Source: Porpolomopsis calyptriformis
Lineage: Eukaryota; Basidiomycota; Agaricomycetes; Agaricales; Hygrophoraceae
Direction of reading: 5' to 3'
Assembly: GCA_951640195.1 (NCBI GenBank)
Contig: OX621166.1
Coordinates: 1,976,501 to 2,040,500 of the forward strand
DNA: 64,000 nt
Positions 30,850 to 44,700 of this stretch are shown one piece after another. The translations under genes and the position numbers were made by a program. The notes beneath the pieces are model-generated. The model saw only the letters and a list, made by a program, of their open reading frames with translations, did no database searches and was not told the origin of the DNA. The first letter of the stretch is position 1, and every line of letters begins with the position of its first letter.

Positions 30850-32469
30850 CTATTCCCAATCACTGTCCGGGTCTTCCGCATCACCCTTTTCCTTGAGTTC
30901 TCTTCTCTCCCCACTCGTACTGTCATTTTCAGACGAGAGAAGGTCATAACTTTCCTCGCTGCTCTCCCGCGGACTTGTCTGGGCGGGTGTGTGAGCTTGG
31001 GCAGGTGCGGAGTCCTTACCGGAGTCGGACAGCGGCTTCGAAAGTGGTCGGTTGGACTGGGCGAGGATTTGGGTCTGGTCAAGTGGTGGTGAACGAAGGG
31101 GCTGTTGTTCCCCAGAATCCGTCGTTCTCTGAATTGTTGCAGTCGATTCTTCCTCTTCGTCTTCCCAACTGAAATCTTCCTCACTTTCGATCGAGCCTGG
31201 TGGGAGAAAGAGATTTGTTCCTATGACAATGATGGGCTCACAGGAAAGAACATACCTCGAAGCAGCGCCTTCCGTTTCTCTTCTTCCCGTCCGATCTGAT
31301 AGACACGGAAAAAGAACCGTTTCCAAAACGTCTCGTTGGTCATCTCCGAAGGTACTGTTAAGACGAGGCTTAGAATATTTCGTGACATCAACCGGGCTAC
31401 AACGTACCCAGGGCATCACGAGAAGCCTGTAAAGCTTGGCCGTCTCCAGGCTCGCTTAGTAGCTTGACCGCCTTCGCCGACCATTCCTCCCCTTCAATTC
31501 CTCCTTGGGTTGTGTCCACCTCCGTTCTGACCCACGATGTGTACAGTTCGCAAACGACATTGTCTGATTCTGGATCGTGCTTGATGATCTCGGGATTGTG
31601 TTTGAGCTGCTTCAACAAAGACTCGGCGCGGGTGGCTACGGCACGCTGTGCGTCTGTGGATAGCCATCGAGAGGGTGTTGATGCCTTTCCCTTCCCTTTA
31701 TCAAGGTGTTCACCTGCCGGCGTCGGAAGCATCCAAATGTCCGAGCCATCCCAAACAAGGGCAGGGGCAACGCCAGCATCAGCATCTTCGGGCGGAATCA
31801 CTTTGACGGCATCTCTGAGGACCTCGCCTGCCTCTTTCATAGCCTCCCTGAGCAGTTCCTCACTCTTGTGAACATATTCTCCCGCATGGGCCATCGTGAC
31901 GCCCTGTACGCGCTGGAATTCGTTCGACAACGTGGCGCGCAGTTGTGCGAGGTCGATGTTCTCGGTAGCATACTTGAGCGTGTCCGGGATGTTACTCTGC
32001 ACGGTTGAAACGATGTTTGGCGGCAGAGCAGACTGTAGACGTGAGAACAGCGAAGAGGTACTTAGTAGCTCTTGTTGAGAGGATGTCGAAGCGGCGAGAG
32101 GAGTGTCTGATTCGGGAGGAGATTCGGTATGGGCATCGTTTTCCGTTTCAGTTGCGCCATTCTCCTCCGGAGGTGGTTCCTTTGGTCCTTCGCCAGTAAA
32201 CTTGGTCAATTGACTCTGAGCTTGGGATACCACACCATTGAGATCCCTTCGCGCGGTCTCTAGTGCGCTCTGACTCTGAAGGCCTGATGTCAGGTCCATG
32301 TCCGAAATGGAAGAAAGTGTTCTGACAATACCTGCTTTCTGAATCCTCCCCAGAACCGACCAAGCTGATCTATGACCTGGTTGACCTCCTCGTTGAGGCT
32401 TTGCTCCGGCTGCGTTGACTGTGGAGGAGTGTTTGAAGCGGTAAGATCGTAAGTATCGAGAAAGTTCAT
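30850..32469 (-). CDS. BSD-domain protein
   Basis: Four exons (minus): 32332-32469, 31408-32275, 31256-31354, 30850-31196; 483 residues. The N-terminus has an amphipathic helix (EEVNQVIDQLGRFWGGFRKQ). A helical middle follows, and then the BSD domain with its typical aromatic pairs (VPSEMTNETFWKRFFFRVYQ). The tail is acidic and Ser-rich (EDFSWEDEEEESTATIQ). BSD domains occur in TFIIH p62, synapse-associated proteins and DOS2-like proteins; the length and arrangement resemble the fungal DOS2/BSD-membrane-trafficking type, whose function is poorly known. It is transcribed in the same direction as CPA1, 153 bp downstream of its stop. Exon joins keep frame throughout. Confidence 0.88.
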
Positions 32470-32621
32470 GTTCGGTCGCTACCGTCGGAACTCGGATATT
32501 TAGACCATATAATAATGCATAGTTCCTTTGAAAGCACTACTGGGTATCCTACAAGTTCCGAACTACATATACCGACGATTCTCAGGCCGACACAGCAGCT
32601 CGTCGGTGAGATGTTTCAGTC

Positions 32622-34029
32622 TTAGATGTGGGCCAAGAGGGAATTACGGGTCTCCTTGGCCGGCGGTGACTTACAACTCGTGATGAAGTCAGCGAACATC
32701 TATTGGAATGATTAGAGTTTGTGGTGAGAACGTCAGAAAGAGAAGTACCTCAATGGTATCGAGTGGTCCACCAGCACTCTCCGGGTGGAATTGGACACCC
32801 CAGACCCTTTTCCCCGACTCGGCCGTAGACTTGATGCCTTCAATAGAAGAATCGTTGCAATTGATAAAGAACGGTTCCCAACCTTCAGGGAACGGATCTT
32901 GCAGCTTCAATGCGTATTGGTGATTCTGGCTGTGAAAAACGGAATTAGTTCAATCACATTGAGCCTTTGAGGTGCACGAACCTCGTAACATAAACCCTGC
33001 CCGCCTTGATGGACCCAACGGATGCCAAAGCTAAAACTGGCTGGTTATGCCCACGATTACCGAACGTCATACGATATGCATCCAGCCCGGCAGCCATCCC
33101 GATCACCTGGTGACCCATGCAAATGCCAAATACTGGCCTGTCCCACTCGGCAAGCGTGCGACGCAAATTAAGGGCTGCAAGGACGCAGTGTCTTGGATCA
33201 CCTGGGCCATTGGTTAAAAAGAGGCCGTCATACTTGTCTCTGACGGTGTTGAAATCATAATCCCAGGGGAAGACGGTGACGGCAGCACCACGGCGTATAA
33301 GGGAACGCAAGATATTGGCTTTGGCGCCGAAGTCCAGAACAGCAACCTTAACGATTCCCGTGGGGTTGAGGTCATACGGCACTTTGGTGGAAACCTGGTC
33401 GACCAAGTTCTCCGTAGTGGGATCCCAGTACTCGTGGGTCTCGGGGGCGGCCGAGGAAGTCCCCGAACCAACGGTGATACGACCAAGAGTGGTTCCTTGA
33501 TCACGCAATAAGCGAGTAATGGCACGAGTGTCGACGCCTGTGATGCCGGGGACATCATATCGGCTGCACCAAGAGGCAAGAGATTCGACGGCGGTGTAAT
33601 GAGAAAATTTCTCGGAAACATCACCGACCACAATGGCCGAGCATTGGATGCCTTGGGACTCGAGGACAACTCCTACGTCTGTGGAGTCAACAGGAGCAGT
33701 ATTAAGCGGTACACCATAATTTCCGATCAAGGGTGTGGTGAAAACAAGAATTTGGCCCCGGTATGATGGATCCGTCATGGATTCGGTGTCTACAAATAGG
33801 ACGTTCGACACTGCACGTTCAGCTCATTGAAAAGTGCCCACTTACAAGAGGTAATGGAGGTGGAAAAGACAGTTTCTCCAAAAATGCTCTTCTGTGCACC
33901 GAAGGACTTGCCATGAAAAGAGTGTCCGGTTTTCAAATGCAAGGCAGCAGGAACGGCGGTCGAAGTGTTAGCGGAGGTTGCAAGACCACGAGAAAAACAA
34001 GAGACACGAAGTAAATGACGGGATAGCAT
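32622..34029 (-). CDS. CPA1: Carbamoyl-phosphate synthase, arginine-specific small (glutaminase) chain
   Basis: Four exons (minus): 33846-34029, 32982-33789, 32749-32929, 32622-32699; 416 residues, close to the usual 411-450. It hydrolyses glutamine to give ammonia for the large chain, the first step of arginine synthesis. The N-terminus (MLSRHLLRVSCFSRGLATSA) looks like a mitochondrial presequence. The CPSase small-chain domain follows (TDPSYRGQILVFTTPLIGNY), then a class I glutamine amidotransferase with the nucleophile Cys285 in FGICMGHQVIG and the catalytic His in GVQFHPES. A run of 13 A residues precedes the ATG. A short spliced uORF directly upstream may regulate it by arginine (see 34046-34169). 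Confidence 0.95.
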
Positions 34030-34045
34030 GGTTGTTTTTTTTTTT

Positions 34046-34169
34046 TTAAAGACTTTCAAGAAGAGAAAAGACTAGGTCACTAAGATAACTAGAGAACCAA
34101 GTGAGATATCCAATACTCGCCAAAGAACGGCAGAACTTACTCGTCTCGAGTGTTTTGTGTGAAAATCAT
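34046..34169 (-). promoter_or_regulatory. Candidate arginine attenuator peptide uORF of CPA1
   Basis: Exons 34141-34169 and 34046-34088 (minus), joined across a 52-bp intron with a perfect GTAAGT donor and CTAG acceptor, encode 23 residues: MIFTQNTRDDYLSDLVFSLL, then ESL and a stop, 16 nt before the CPA1 ATG. Fungal CPA1/arg-2 leaders encode a 24-25-residue attenuator peptide with the core D-Y-(L/I)-S-D that stalls ribosomes when arginine is high. The core DYLSD is present at about the right place, and the length fits. The usual H-(L/I)-W after the core is L-V-F here, so function is uncertain. The start context is weak, as expected for a leaky uORF. Confidence 0.6.
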
Positions 34170-34337
34170 GTACGAGCGGAAGCTCACGAAGCTGTACGTG
34201 TGGAGTGTACAAAAGTTCTGCGCTTACATCATAATTGCTCATAAAAGCATTCAACTTGTACCCTACTTTTTTGTTTTGGCCTACCTCTGTATGTAGAGTG
34301 CATGAAAGTTTCCTTACAGCCGGGTCCAATGGCTTGT

Positions 34338-36432
<2,095 letters not shown>

Positions 36433-39400
36433 ATGGAAATCCAAAGTCAGCACCTGACCTTCTCTCCATTCCCATCTTCGTGATCAGAATTACTTCTCGC
36501 AGTTATATCCGCCCAAGATCTTCCACTCGCCAATACCTTCAAGTTCAAGTGCCTGAATATCAAGCCAAATGCATTGGTGGAGATTGTTACCGAAAGGTTT
36601 TGTTGGCGCACTGGTGTTGTCAAAAGTAACATTGCTCCGCGCTGGGATGCCAAATGCATCCTGTGTGTTATCAGACACCCTCCCTTTATGTTTGCTCATA
36701 CAACTTACAGCCCGCCCCTGGAGGACTCCTCCAAAATTACTTTCAATGTGCTTCACTCCGGGACCCGCGGGCGTGATAAATCTCTCGGTAGGCTCGACAT
36801 GGGTGTAAAATCACTACTCGAACTTCAACATCATCAAATCAACGAAAGTTTGTTCAATCCTCTTTCTGAAGCGTTTACAAGTGATCGACGTTTCAAAATC
36901 AGATATTGTTCTCACTTTGTCCGAACAGAGTGACTCCCTCCCCCACGGCAGTTTAACTATTCGGGTAACACAACAAGGATTAATGTCATCTGCCGCCCGT
37001 GCTGTTGGACAATCCAGAGCTGCTGAGAAACGACTCCTCGACGTTGCAACAGATGATTCAAATCAGGGGGATCTTGCGATGTCCATCGGTGCACTCTTGG
37101 TCCAGTTCAACGTATTAGTAAACGTAGTAAACCTTGGCGACCGGCTTACAAAGGTCTGCCCATCATCACTTCATATCCCTTCTTGTTCTCTGACAGATGC
37201 ACAGATTCATCCTTATCTGAACTTTGCTTGGGAAGTGCTTTCTGTAGGATTGAGGGTTGATGAAATTTATCAGGTTTTACGATCTGGGTACTAATATCCC
37301 ATTGATAGATGGCGACAGCACAGCAAGTCAGAGACCAGAGAGTCTCGGATCTTGTCAAGACGATGGAAGCCACATACTCGTTTGTGTCCTTGGTCAAAGA
37401 CCTGGAGAAGAACCCTTCTCTTCAACGTGTCGTTGAACAAATCCTGAAGCTGACGATCGACTGTGGTTTTTTTATTCAAGATTATGTTCGACGCAACTTC
37501 ACAAGTAAATCAGATAACTCAGGCACTGCACATGGACTGATCCCACACTTGTCAGGAAGAGCTATTGTCCAGTCCTTCTCGAGCACTGGCACTATAATAG
37601 CCAATTTCAGTGCCGAATTCGGGCGTCTTCAGAAGAACTTTACTGTGGGAATTGACCTAGATGCAGCTTTGCGTCTATCTCGAACTGCAGCTGTCATCGA
37701 CTCTCTCAGTAAGCTGATCTCTGCAAAGCGTTTGGTACCTACTAATTAGATTCATACAGAACAAAATGAGCTGCTGTCGAGACTCAGACCCGCAGACATG
37801 GACGAATACAATCGGTCCAGTTGTCTTCCCAACACAAGACAGGACATCATTCAGTTAATTACTGCATGGGTAGCTGACGCATCGCAGAAAACGGTCCTTT
37901 GGCTTTACGGTATGGCGGGGTCTGGAAAGAGTACTCTTTTGACGACAATCGCGGAGGAAATGCGAAGCCTCCAACGCCTGGGAGCATTTTTCTTCTTCGA
38001 CCGCAACCACTTGGAAAGAAATGCTTCAGTCCTTATCAGGACTCTTGCATCTCAACTCGCAATATTCGACCCTCAAATATCTGTTCAACTGTCGCAAGTT
38101 GTGGAGGACCATCCAAACATTATACAAATGTCTTTGGCTGTTCAATTCGCTAATCTTCTGTCGGAGAAAGCAATGGATTCAATCGAATGGTCTAGGGGTC
38201 CAATTGTCCTACTCATCGATGCATTGGATGAATGCGGGAATGAGAGGGATCGCAGAATCTTGATGCAGGCACTCTCGGAGGGGTTTTCGTCTCTTCCTCC
38301 ATTTATTCGGGTCATAGTGACCAGTCGGCCGGAACGCGACATTACGAACGCCTTTTCCTCGCATCCGGCTGTGTTCCCGTATTATCTTGACATCGACTCC
38401 AAAGCTACCGGGGCGGATATTTCCCAGTTCCTACGACACCGTTTGGGTGAGATACGTAGAAATAACGCAGACATTCCTTTTGACCCCGACTGGCCCGGAG
38501 ATGACAAGATTCGAACGTTAACGCAGCGTGCCGCAGGTCTATTTATATGGGCATCAACCGCATGTTCATACATCGACAGTCACGATCCTCGTTGTCATCT
38601 CGATGAGCTCTTTTCCCAGGTTTCAACGGATGGGTCTTCGCCGTTCGCTCACCTGGACCAATTGTATACGACTGCTCTAAAATCTGCTGGTAACTGGACA
38701 GACTCTTTATTTTGCTCTGATTATTGCGACATCTTTGGCGTGATACTGTGTTCAAGAATCCCTCTTCCTTGCAGTGTCATTGATTCCCTCCTTGATCTAC
38801 CCCGTACGTGCCTTCGCTCAATCTCCCGCCTGGGTTGCGTACTTCACTGGGGCGAAAAAAGCCCAGTTCGAATTATCCACCCATCATTCCACGACTATCT
38901 GACCAGCCGGTGTTGTAATGAACCGTGGTCTATAGATATCCAGGAGCATAACCAAAAGCTTGCGATCCATTGCATCGAACTTTTAAACAAAAGCTTGCAC
39001 GAAAATATATGCGGACTTCAACTCCCTCATCTAGTCCAAGGCAAAAGCATGCCAGATGCCGTTTCCTACGCGTGTCGATTCTGGGTGGAGCACGTGTGCT
39101 TGATCGCCTGTGACGTAGATAACATCGGGGAGCGGATATATGGCTTCTTAGCTCAACACCTTCTACACTGGATAGAGGCGTTAGCGATTTTGAAATGTCA
39201 TAGCAATACGATTCAATCACTTCACGACCTCCTCATCTGGCTCAAGGTGTGTCAATCGATTACGTTAACAAATTCATTGCACTTAACTTTTCTAATTTAG
39301 AAACACCTTCCATCACATAATAATCTCTACCAACTCGTATACGACGCCTACCGTTTCGTGCAATATTTTGCCAATACCATCCAAGAACATCCATTACTAA

Positions 39401-41427
39401 TTTACGCAACCGCCTTGCCGTTTACTCCAAGAAATACAATTCTCTATCAGACTTTTCACCGGCACAGTTTGCCTAAAGTTGTTTGTGGTGTGCAGATGGC
39501 ATGGGAACCACAGATGCAGATGATGCGAGGACACACCGACTTCATTCATTCTGTCGCATTTTCGCCTGATGATACCAAGGTTGTTTCTGCCGCCATGGAC
39601 CAGACCATTCGAGTCTGGGATACGAGCACCGGCATAGAGACGCTTCCCCCTATTCGAGGACACGACGACTCCATCTTCTCTGTCGCATTTTCTCCAGAGG
39701 GTGCCAAAATTGCTTCTGGGTCAAAGGACAAAACCATCCGACTTTGGGACGCAGGGACCGGTATCGAGATACACCCTCCTTTTCGAGGGCACGAAGGCTC
39801 TGTCTTCTCTGTCGCATTCTCGTCAGACGGGACAAAAATCGTCTCTGGGTCAAGTGACAAGACTCTCCGACTTTGGGATGCAATAACTGGCATCGAGAAA
39901 CTTGCATTTCGGGGACACGAGAGCTATGTTTGGTCCGTAGCATTTTCACCCGATGGGTCTAAAGTGGTTTCTGGATCAAGTGACAACACGGTCCGAATCT
40001 GGGACACAATCACAGGCAATCAGTTGCTTCCGCCCATTCAGGGGCACAATGACCGTGTATGGACTGTTGCATTCTCACCGGGTTCGTCAAAGGTAGTCTC
40101 TGGGTCAAAGGATAAGACAGTTCGAATCTGGGATGCAAACACTGGAGATGAGATACGCCACTCACCCCTTCGAGGGCACGAAGACTCAGTGAGGTCCGTC
40201 GCATTCTCGCCCGATGGAACCAGGGTCGCCTCTTCATCAAGGGACAAGACGATTCGGATTTGGGATCTAAGTACCAGCACCGGCGAGGAAGCAGCCCTTG
40301 CCTTTCGGGGCCACAGTGACTGTGTTAGATGTCTTGCCTGGTCGCATGATGGAACCAAACTTGTCTCTGGATCATGGGACCACACAATTCGAGTTTGGGA
40401 TGCGAGCGCCAAAGCCGAAAAATCACCTTCCCTCCAGGGACACTCTGATTCCGTTTTGTCCGTCAGATTCGCGCCCGATGGGACTAAAGTTGTCTCTGGG
40501 TCGAGTGACAAAACGATTCGAGTTTGGAGTGCCGATGCAGGCACGGAGATGCTCTCTCCCCTTCAAGAACACTCGGATTCTGTCAGATGCATCACATTCT
40601 CCCCCGATGGGACTAAATTTGCCTCTGCGTCGAATGACAAGACGATTCGGGTTTGGGATCTTAGCACTGGCCGTCAGACTCTTCCCCCCCTTCAAGGGCA
40701 CGATGACTCAGTTCGGTACGTTGCTTACTCCCCCGATGGAAGCAAAATTGCCTCTGCGTCATGGGACAAGACGATTAGACTTTGGGATGCAAACACCGGT
40801 GCCGAGCTACCTCCTCCCTTTGAAGGACACGACGACCATGTTAGGTGTGTCGCATTCTCACCAGGCGGGTCCAAACTCGTCTCTGGGTCGAGTGACAAGA
40901 CGATTCGAGTTTGGGATGTAGCTACCAGCGCCCAGATACGCGAACCTATTCGAGGACACGAGAACTATGTTTGGTCTGTCGCATTTTCACCCGACGAGTC
41001 CAAAATTATCTCTAGGTCGATGGACGATACCATTCGAGTTTGGAATGCAAGCACCGGTCTCGAGATGATTCCTTCCCTTCGAGGACTTGACATCTCTGTC
41101 AGCTCTGTCGCCTTTTCGGGTGATGGGACCAAAATCATCTTTTGGTCTGACGAGGCGATTCGAATTTGGGATGCCAGCACTGGCACTGAACTCTCCCCGG
41201 ACCAAATTACCGCCTTGATGCCTATTTTGGATGGTCCTTCGATCATTTATGACAATAAAGGTTGGTTCCGGAGTGGGCCAACTGGCTCCGTCTTGAGTAG
41301 ACCTCCAGTTGAGCTCTCGTGCTATCGGTGGACAATTCGAGGTTCTTGCTGCGTGGGGTGGACACATGATGACAAACTTCTCTTGGTTCATTTCCCAACG
41401 GCTGCTATTTACAATAATGATTTTTAG
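36433..41427 (+). CDS. NLR-like STAND protein: C2-like domain, NACHT NTPase, 13 WD40 repeats
   Basis: Exons: 36433-36445, 36503-36847, 36882-37153, 37205-37255, 37309-37708, 37760-39246, 39301-41427; about 1564 residues. The N-terminus reads as a C2-like domain (MEIQIISAQDLPLA after splicing a 13-nt first exon). A helical linker region follows, then a NACHT domain with P-loop GMAGSGKSTL (about 411-420), Walker B LLIDALDEC and VTSRPE. Last come 13 WD40 repeats (about residues 934-1500), many near identical. Such proteins are known or suspected incompatibility and immune-type receptors in fungi: the repeats sense, NACHT oligomerises, and the N-terminus signals. The 36848-36881 intron (34 nt) is short and its borders are uncertain. 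The gene is convergent with its right neighbour. Confidence 0.9.
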
Positions 41428-41587
41428 GCAAGGAAGCATGGTTCTATCTAATAATATCTGTCATTGGGTAGAGATTTTGTATCGTACGTAATAATCCATA
41501 ATTTGGTCGTGCACCACAAGCAAACAGACGCCATCAACACTGATGGAGTTAGAGCATGTTAGGAGTGTAAATTACTGTGTATTAACC

Positions 41588-41674
41588 TTAGCGAGCCCTT
41601 GTGATGCGGACCTGTACGCCCGCCCGCCTACCCTTTGGAATATGGGATTTCTCCTTTTCAGTGTCTGGTCCCGA

Positions 41675-41705
<31 letters not shown>

Positions 41706-44700
41706 TCTTCGTCACTGTCGCCGCCATACAAATCTACTGTCTTCCTATCATTCGTTTGCGATCGCGAAGAAAAGGATGCGGGCGTCAAAGGACGATCCGA
41801 GAACAGGGTCTTTTGCTTCGCGATGTCAATCAAGCTGCGAAACGTCGGCGTCCGAGCCGGCGTCCTAGTGGTCAATTCTTCAACCTCAACCTCGGATTCC
41901 GAAGTGGAAACTGCATGCACAATAGTATCTTGACTATTGGCATGACACTCTTTACGAGGATTGTCGTTCCGCCGCGAGTATGGGAAAGATTCTTGGCTTT
42001 CGGAAGGAATGAATAGTGGGTCAGATGGAGCCGCTTCCTTTGAGCCATGTTGGTTATCCTTATCCTCTCCAGGATCTGAGAGTTGCTGCGTTTTCCCGTT
42101 GCGTGCCCCGTTGGCACGATTGGGTACAATGGCCGCTTGATTCGGACTACTGGGTTGCAATTGATCAACCAACGGAGAGGATTCTCGATCAACGGATGAG
42201 GATGGTCGCAAGGTAGTCCATTGGTCTATTAATAGTGGAGAGGCTGGAGAATGGTCTATGGAATGAGTGGATCTTGTTTTCATTCCCGCCTTTACATCGC
42301 CTATTTTAGTGGGGACATCTCCTGGAACCTTGTTCGTCGTTCGTCTTGCCTTTTCATCTTTTTCAACCGATTTCTTTGCCCCCCTTTCTCCCGTTGATCT
42401 GAGAGATCGACCACGACGCGTGGGAATCTCAGGAAGAGAAATAGACTTCGATGCAGCGCGGGTAGCAGCCCTAGTTCTCGGAGCGGGTTTTGGTGGATCC
42501 GTGTTATTTGGCGGAGAAACGACCATTCCCTCGGTCTCGTGAATTCCCAATTTAGTCATACGTCGCGTACCTGCCGCAGAACGTTTTCGAATTTTGGTAT
42601 GGCCTTCAGCCCGACTTTCAGAGGGCGTAGTGTTGCCGGCTTTTTGGGATTCAGAGGGGTTTTCAACTGGGCGTTCTAGGAGGTCGTCAGCCGGCTCGAT
42701 AGGGTCGTCCTCATCCGGCTCTTGACTCGAATTATCGATAGAAAAGCTGGGACGCGAGACGTAATCAGAAGGATGAGATTCGGTAATAAGTGGATGGCTG
42801 TCGTCATCGCCCGCAACGGCCTGGTCTCCTTCAATTACAACCGTGGTAGTAGTCGAGGGCGCGCTTGGTGCTGGGGTACCAGCATCTAACCCAGTGGGGT
42901 GCAAACTCCTGTGGTCTGCATTTGCTTCATGGGTCCCAACAAAGTTGACTTCCCGCTCGTGCGCCACGGACAATGAGGCCGATTTGGCCTGGTCATCAGA
43001 CCGCAATGGCTCTAAAAGAAACCCATTGTTTACTGATGATTCTGACGTAGATTCAATGTTACCATGACCATTCATCTGTGACTTCATGGCGACATCGTCA
43101 TCAGCGAGTGCAGCGCTGAATGCAGCGTCGCCCGTCCGGTCGATTTCAAGAGATTCGCCTGGCTTATCGATGTCCTGGAACGACGGATAACCACCCACAT
43201 CACCGAGGACTCGCTCGCCGTCCGTGAAGCTGCCTGCTCGGATTGGGGGTAGAGGCGGCGGTGAACCCCCGTCGTCATCATCGTCGCCCATATTCAGATC
43301 TCGATCGTCAGAAGAAGGTGACGAAGCTCTTTCTAATCGTTTGGTAAGACGTCGGAACGTGGAGTCGTCCTCCTCTTCCAAAACCACTTCTTCAGGATCC
43401 TCGTCATTCAGAGGCTCGGATAGAATATCATCGACCGACAAGCGATGAGTTGAAGGTCCGCGGATGAGCGCATCTAAATCAATGCTTGCGTACGACGGCA
43501 TAGATATAGCTGTGGGCCGCTTTGACTTCTCGGAAGGACCTTTACCAGCTAGATGGTCCCCGTCTTCATCTGTATCATCCTCCGTTGCGTCATCACTGCT
43601 GCTTTCATCACGATTGTCGAAAATGGCGTCCAACTTCGGCAGGTTGGCAGGTTTCGAATGCGACGAGCGAGAGTCGGGCATGTTATGTTTGTTGAACGAG
43701 GATGCCGTCATATCGTTGAGAGATTTATCTGGAAGGTCATCCGGGGCATTAGTTAGATTCTGTGGTATGTCCGTGACAGAAACCGATGATAAAACGGTAG
43801 ACTTTGAATTCACGTCAAGATTCTGTCCATTCGAGGCCGCGTTGCTCTGGGCTGCGATCATCCTCTCCACCTCTTTAATTAGTTGTGTTTGACGAACATC
43901 GTTGCCCTTCTTGAGTTGACGAACGCGTTTTTTGACAGTGGGACATTGACTAAAGGGGTGGAAGGGTACTTGAAGGCAAAGAAAGCAAGGTATCTGGTCC
44001 TGTCTACTCGCTGTGGGGGACTTGGGCGTAATGGAAGTTGTGGATTTAGACATAGTTGGAGACTTGAATTCGAGATGTGGGCGGACGGAAGGTTTGTCAG
44101 AGTTGACTAGTGGTTGATCCTGGACCGCAGATTGCTGCGATTCTTCCGGTCCCGAAGGCGTCTTTACAGGAGACTTTGCTTTTTTGAGCTTATTGTTAGC
44201 CTTCGTTATCTTTCCGGTAGAATCCGCATTCCTGCACAGACCCGTAATGTTGGGAGCGGTACTTTCGAGAGGTTTATTTTTCTCCAGGACTCTCAACATG
44301 GCGGCTCTCACGAGAGCTTCTCCTTCATGACCTGGCGGACTGTCTGAGGATGTTGCTGCATTCAACATTGTCGGAATTAGTCCCGTTAAGCGAGCCAGTA
44401 TTGACGAACCATTACCATTGCCCCTGAAATAATCTAAACCTTTGAGAAGTGGTTCACCTTGGCTTGATTCCTCGACTGACAAAACTTCTTCAGCCTCTAC
44501 GTTTGATTTAAATATACTAAGCGACTGACTTTGATGCATATCTGCATTAGGGTCGTCAAGTTCACTTTGACGATGCGTCCTTGGTGCTAAAAAGGTATAT
44601 AATAAGGGGAGACCTGTGAGAGGGCCAGTATCACAGCGTACCAGCTTCTCTACTAGTCGACGAAGACGCCACCACAGTATCAGACGTAGTCGTTCGCTTC

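Noticed and set aside
41676..41706. GTC/GAC trinucleotide run as a noncoding microsatellite
   Set aside because: It is in frame in the 1575-residue protein and encodes an Asp run, consistent with its acidic C-terminus.
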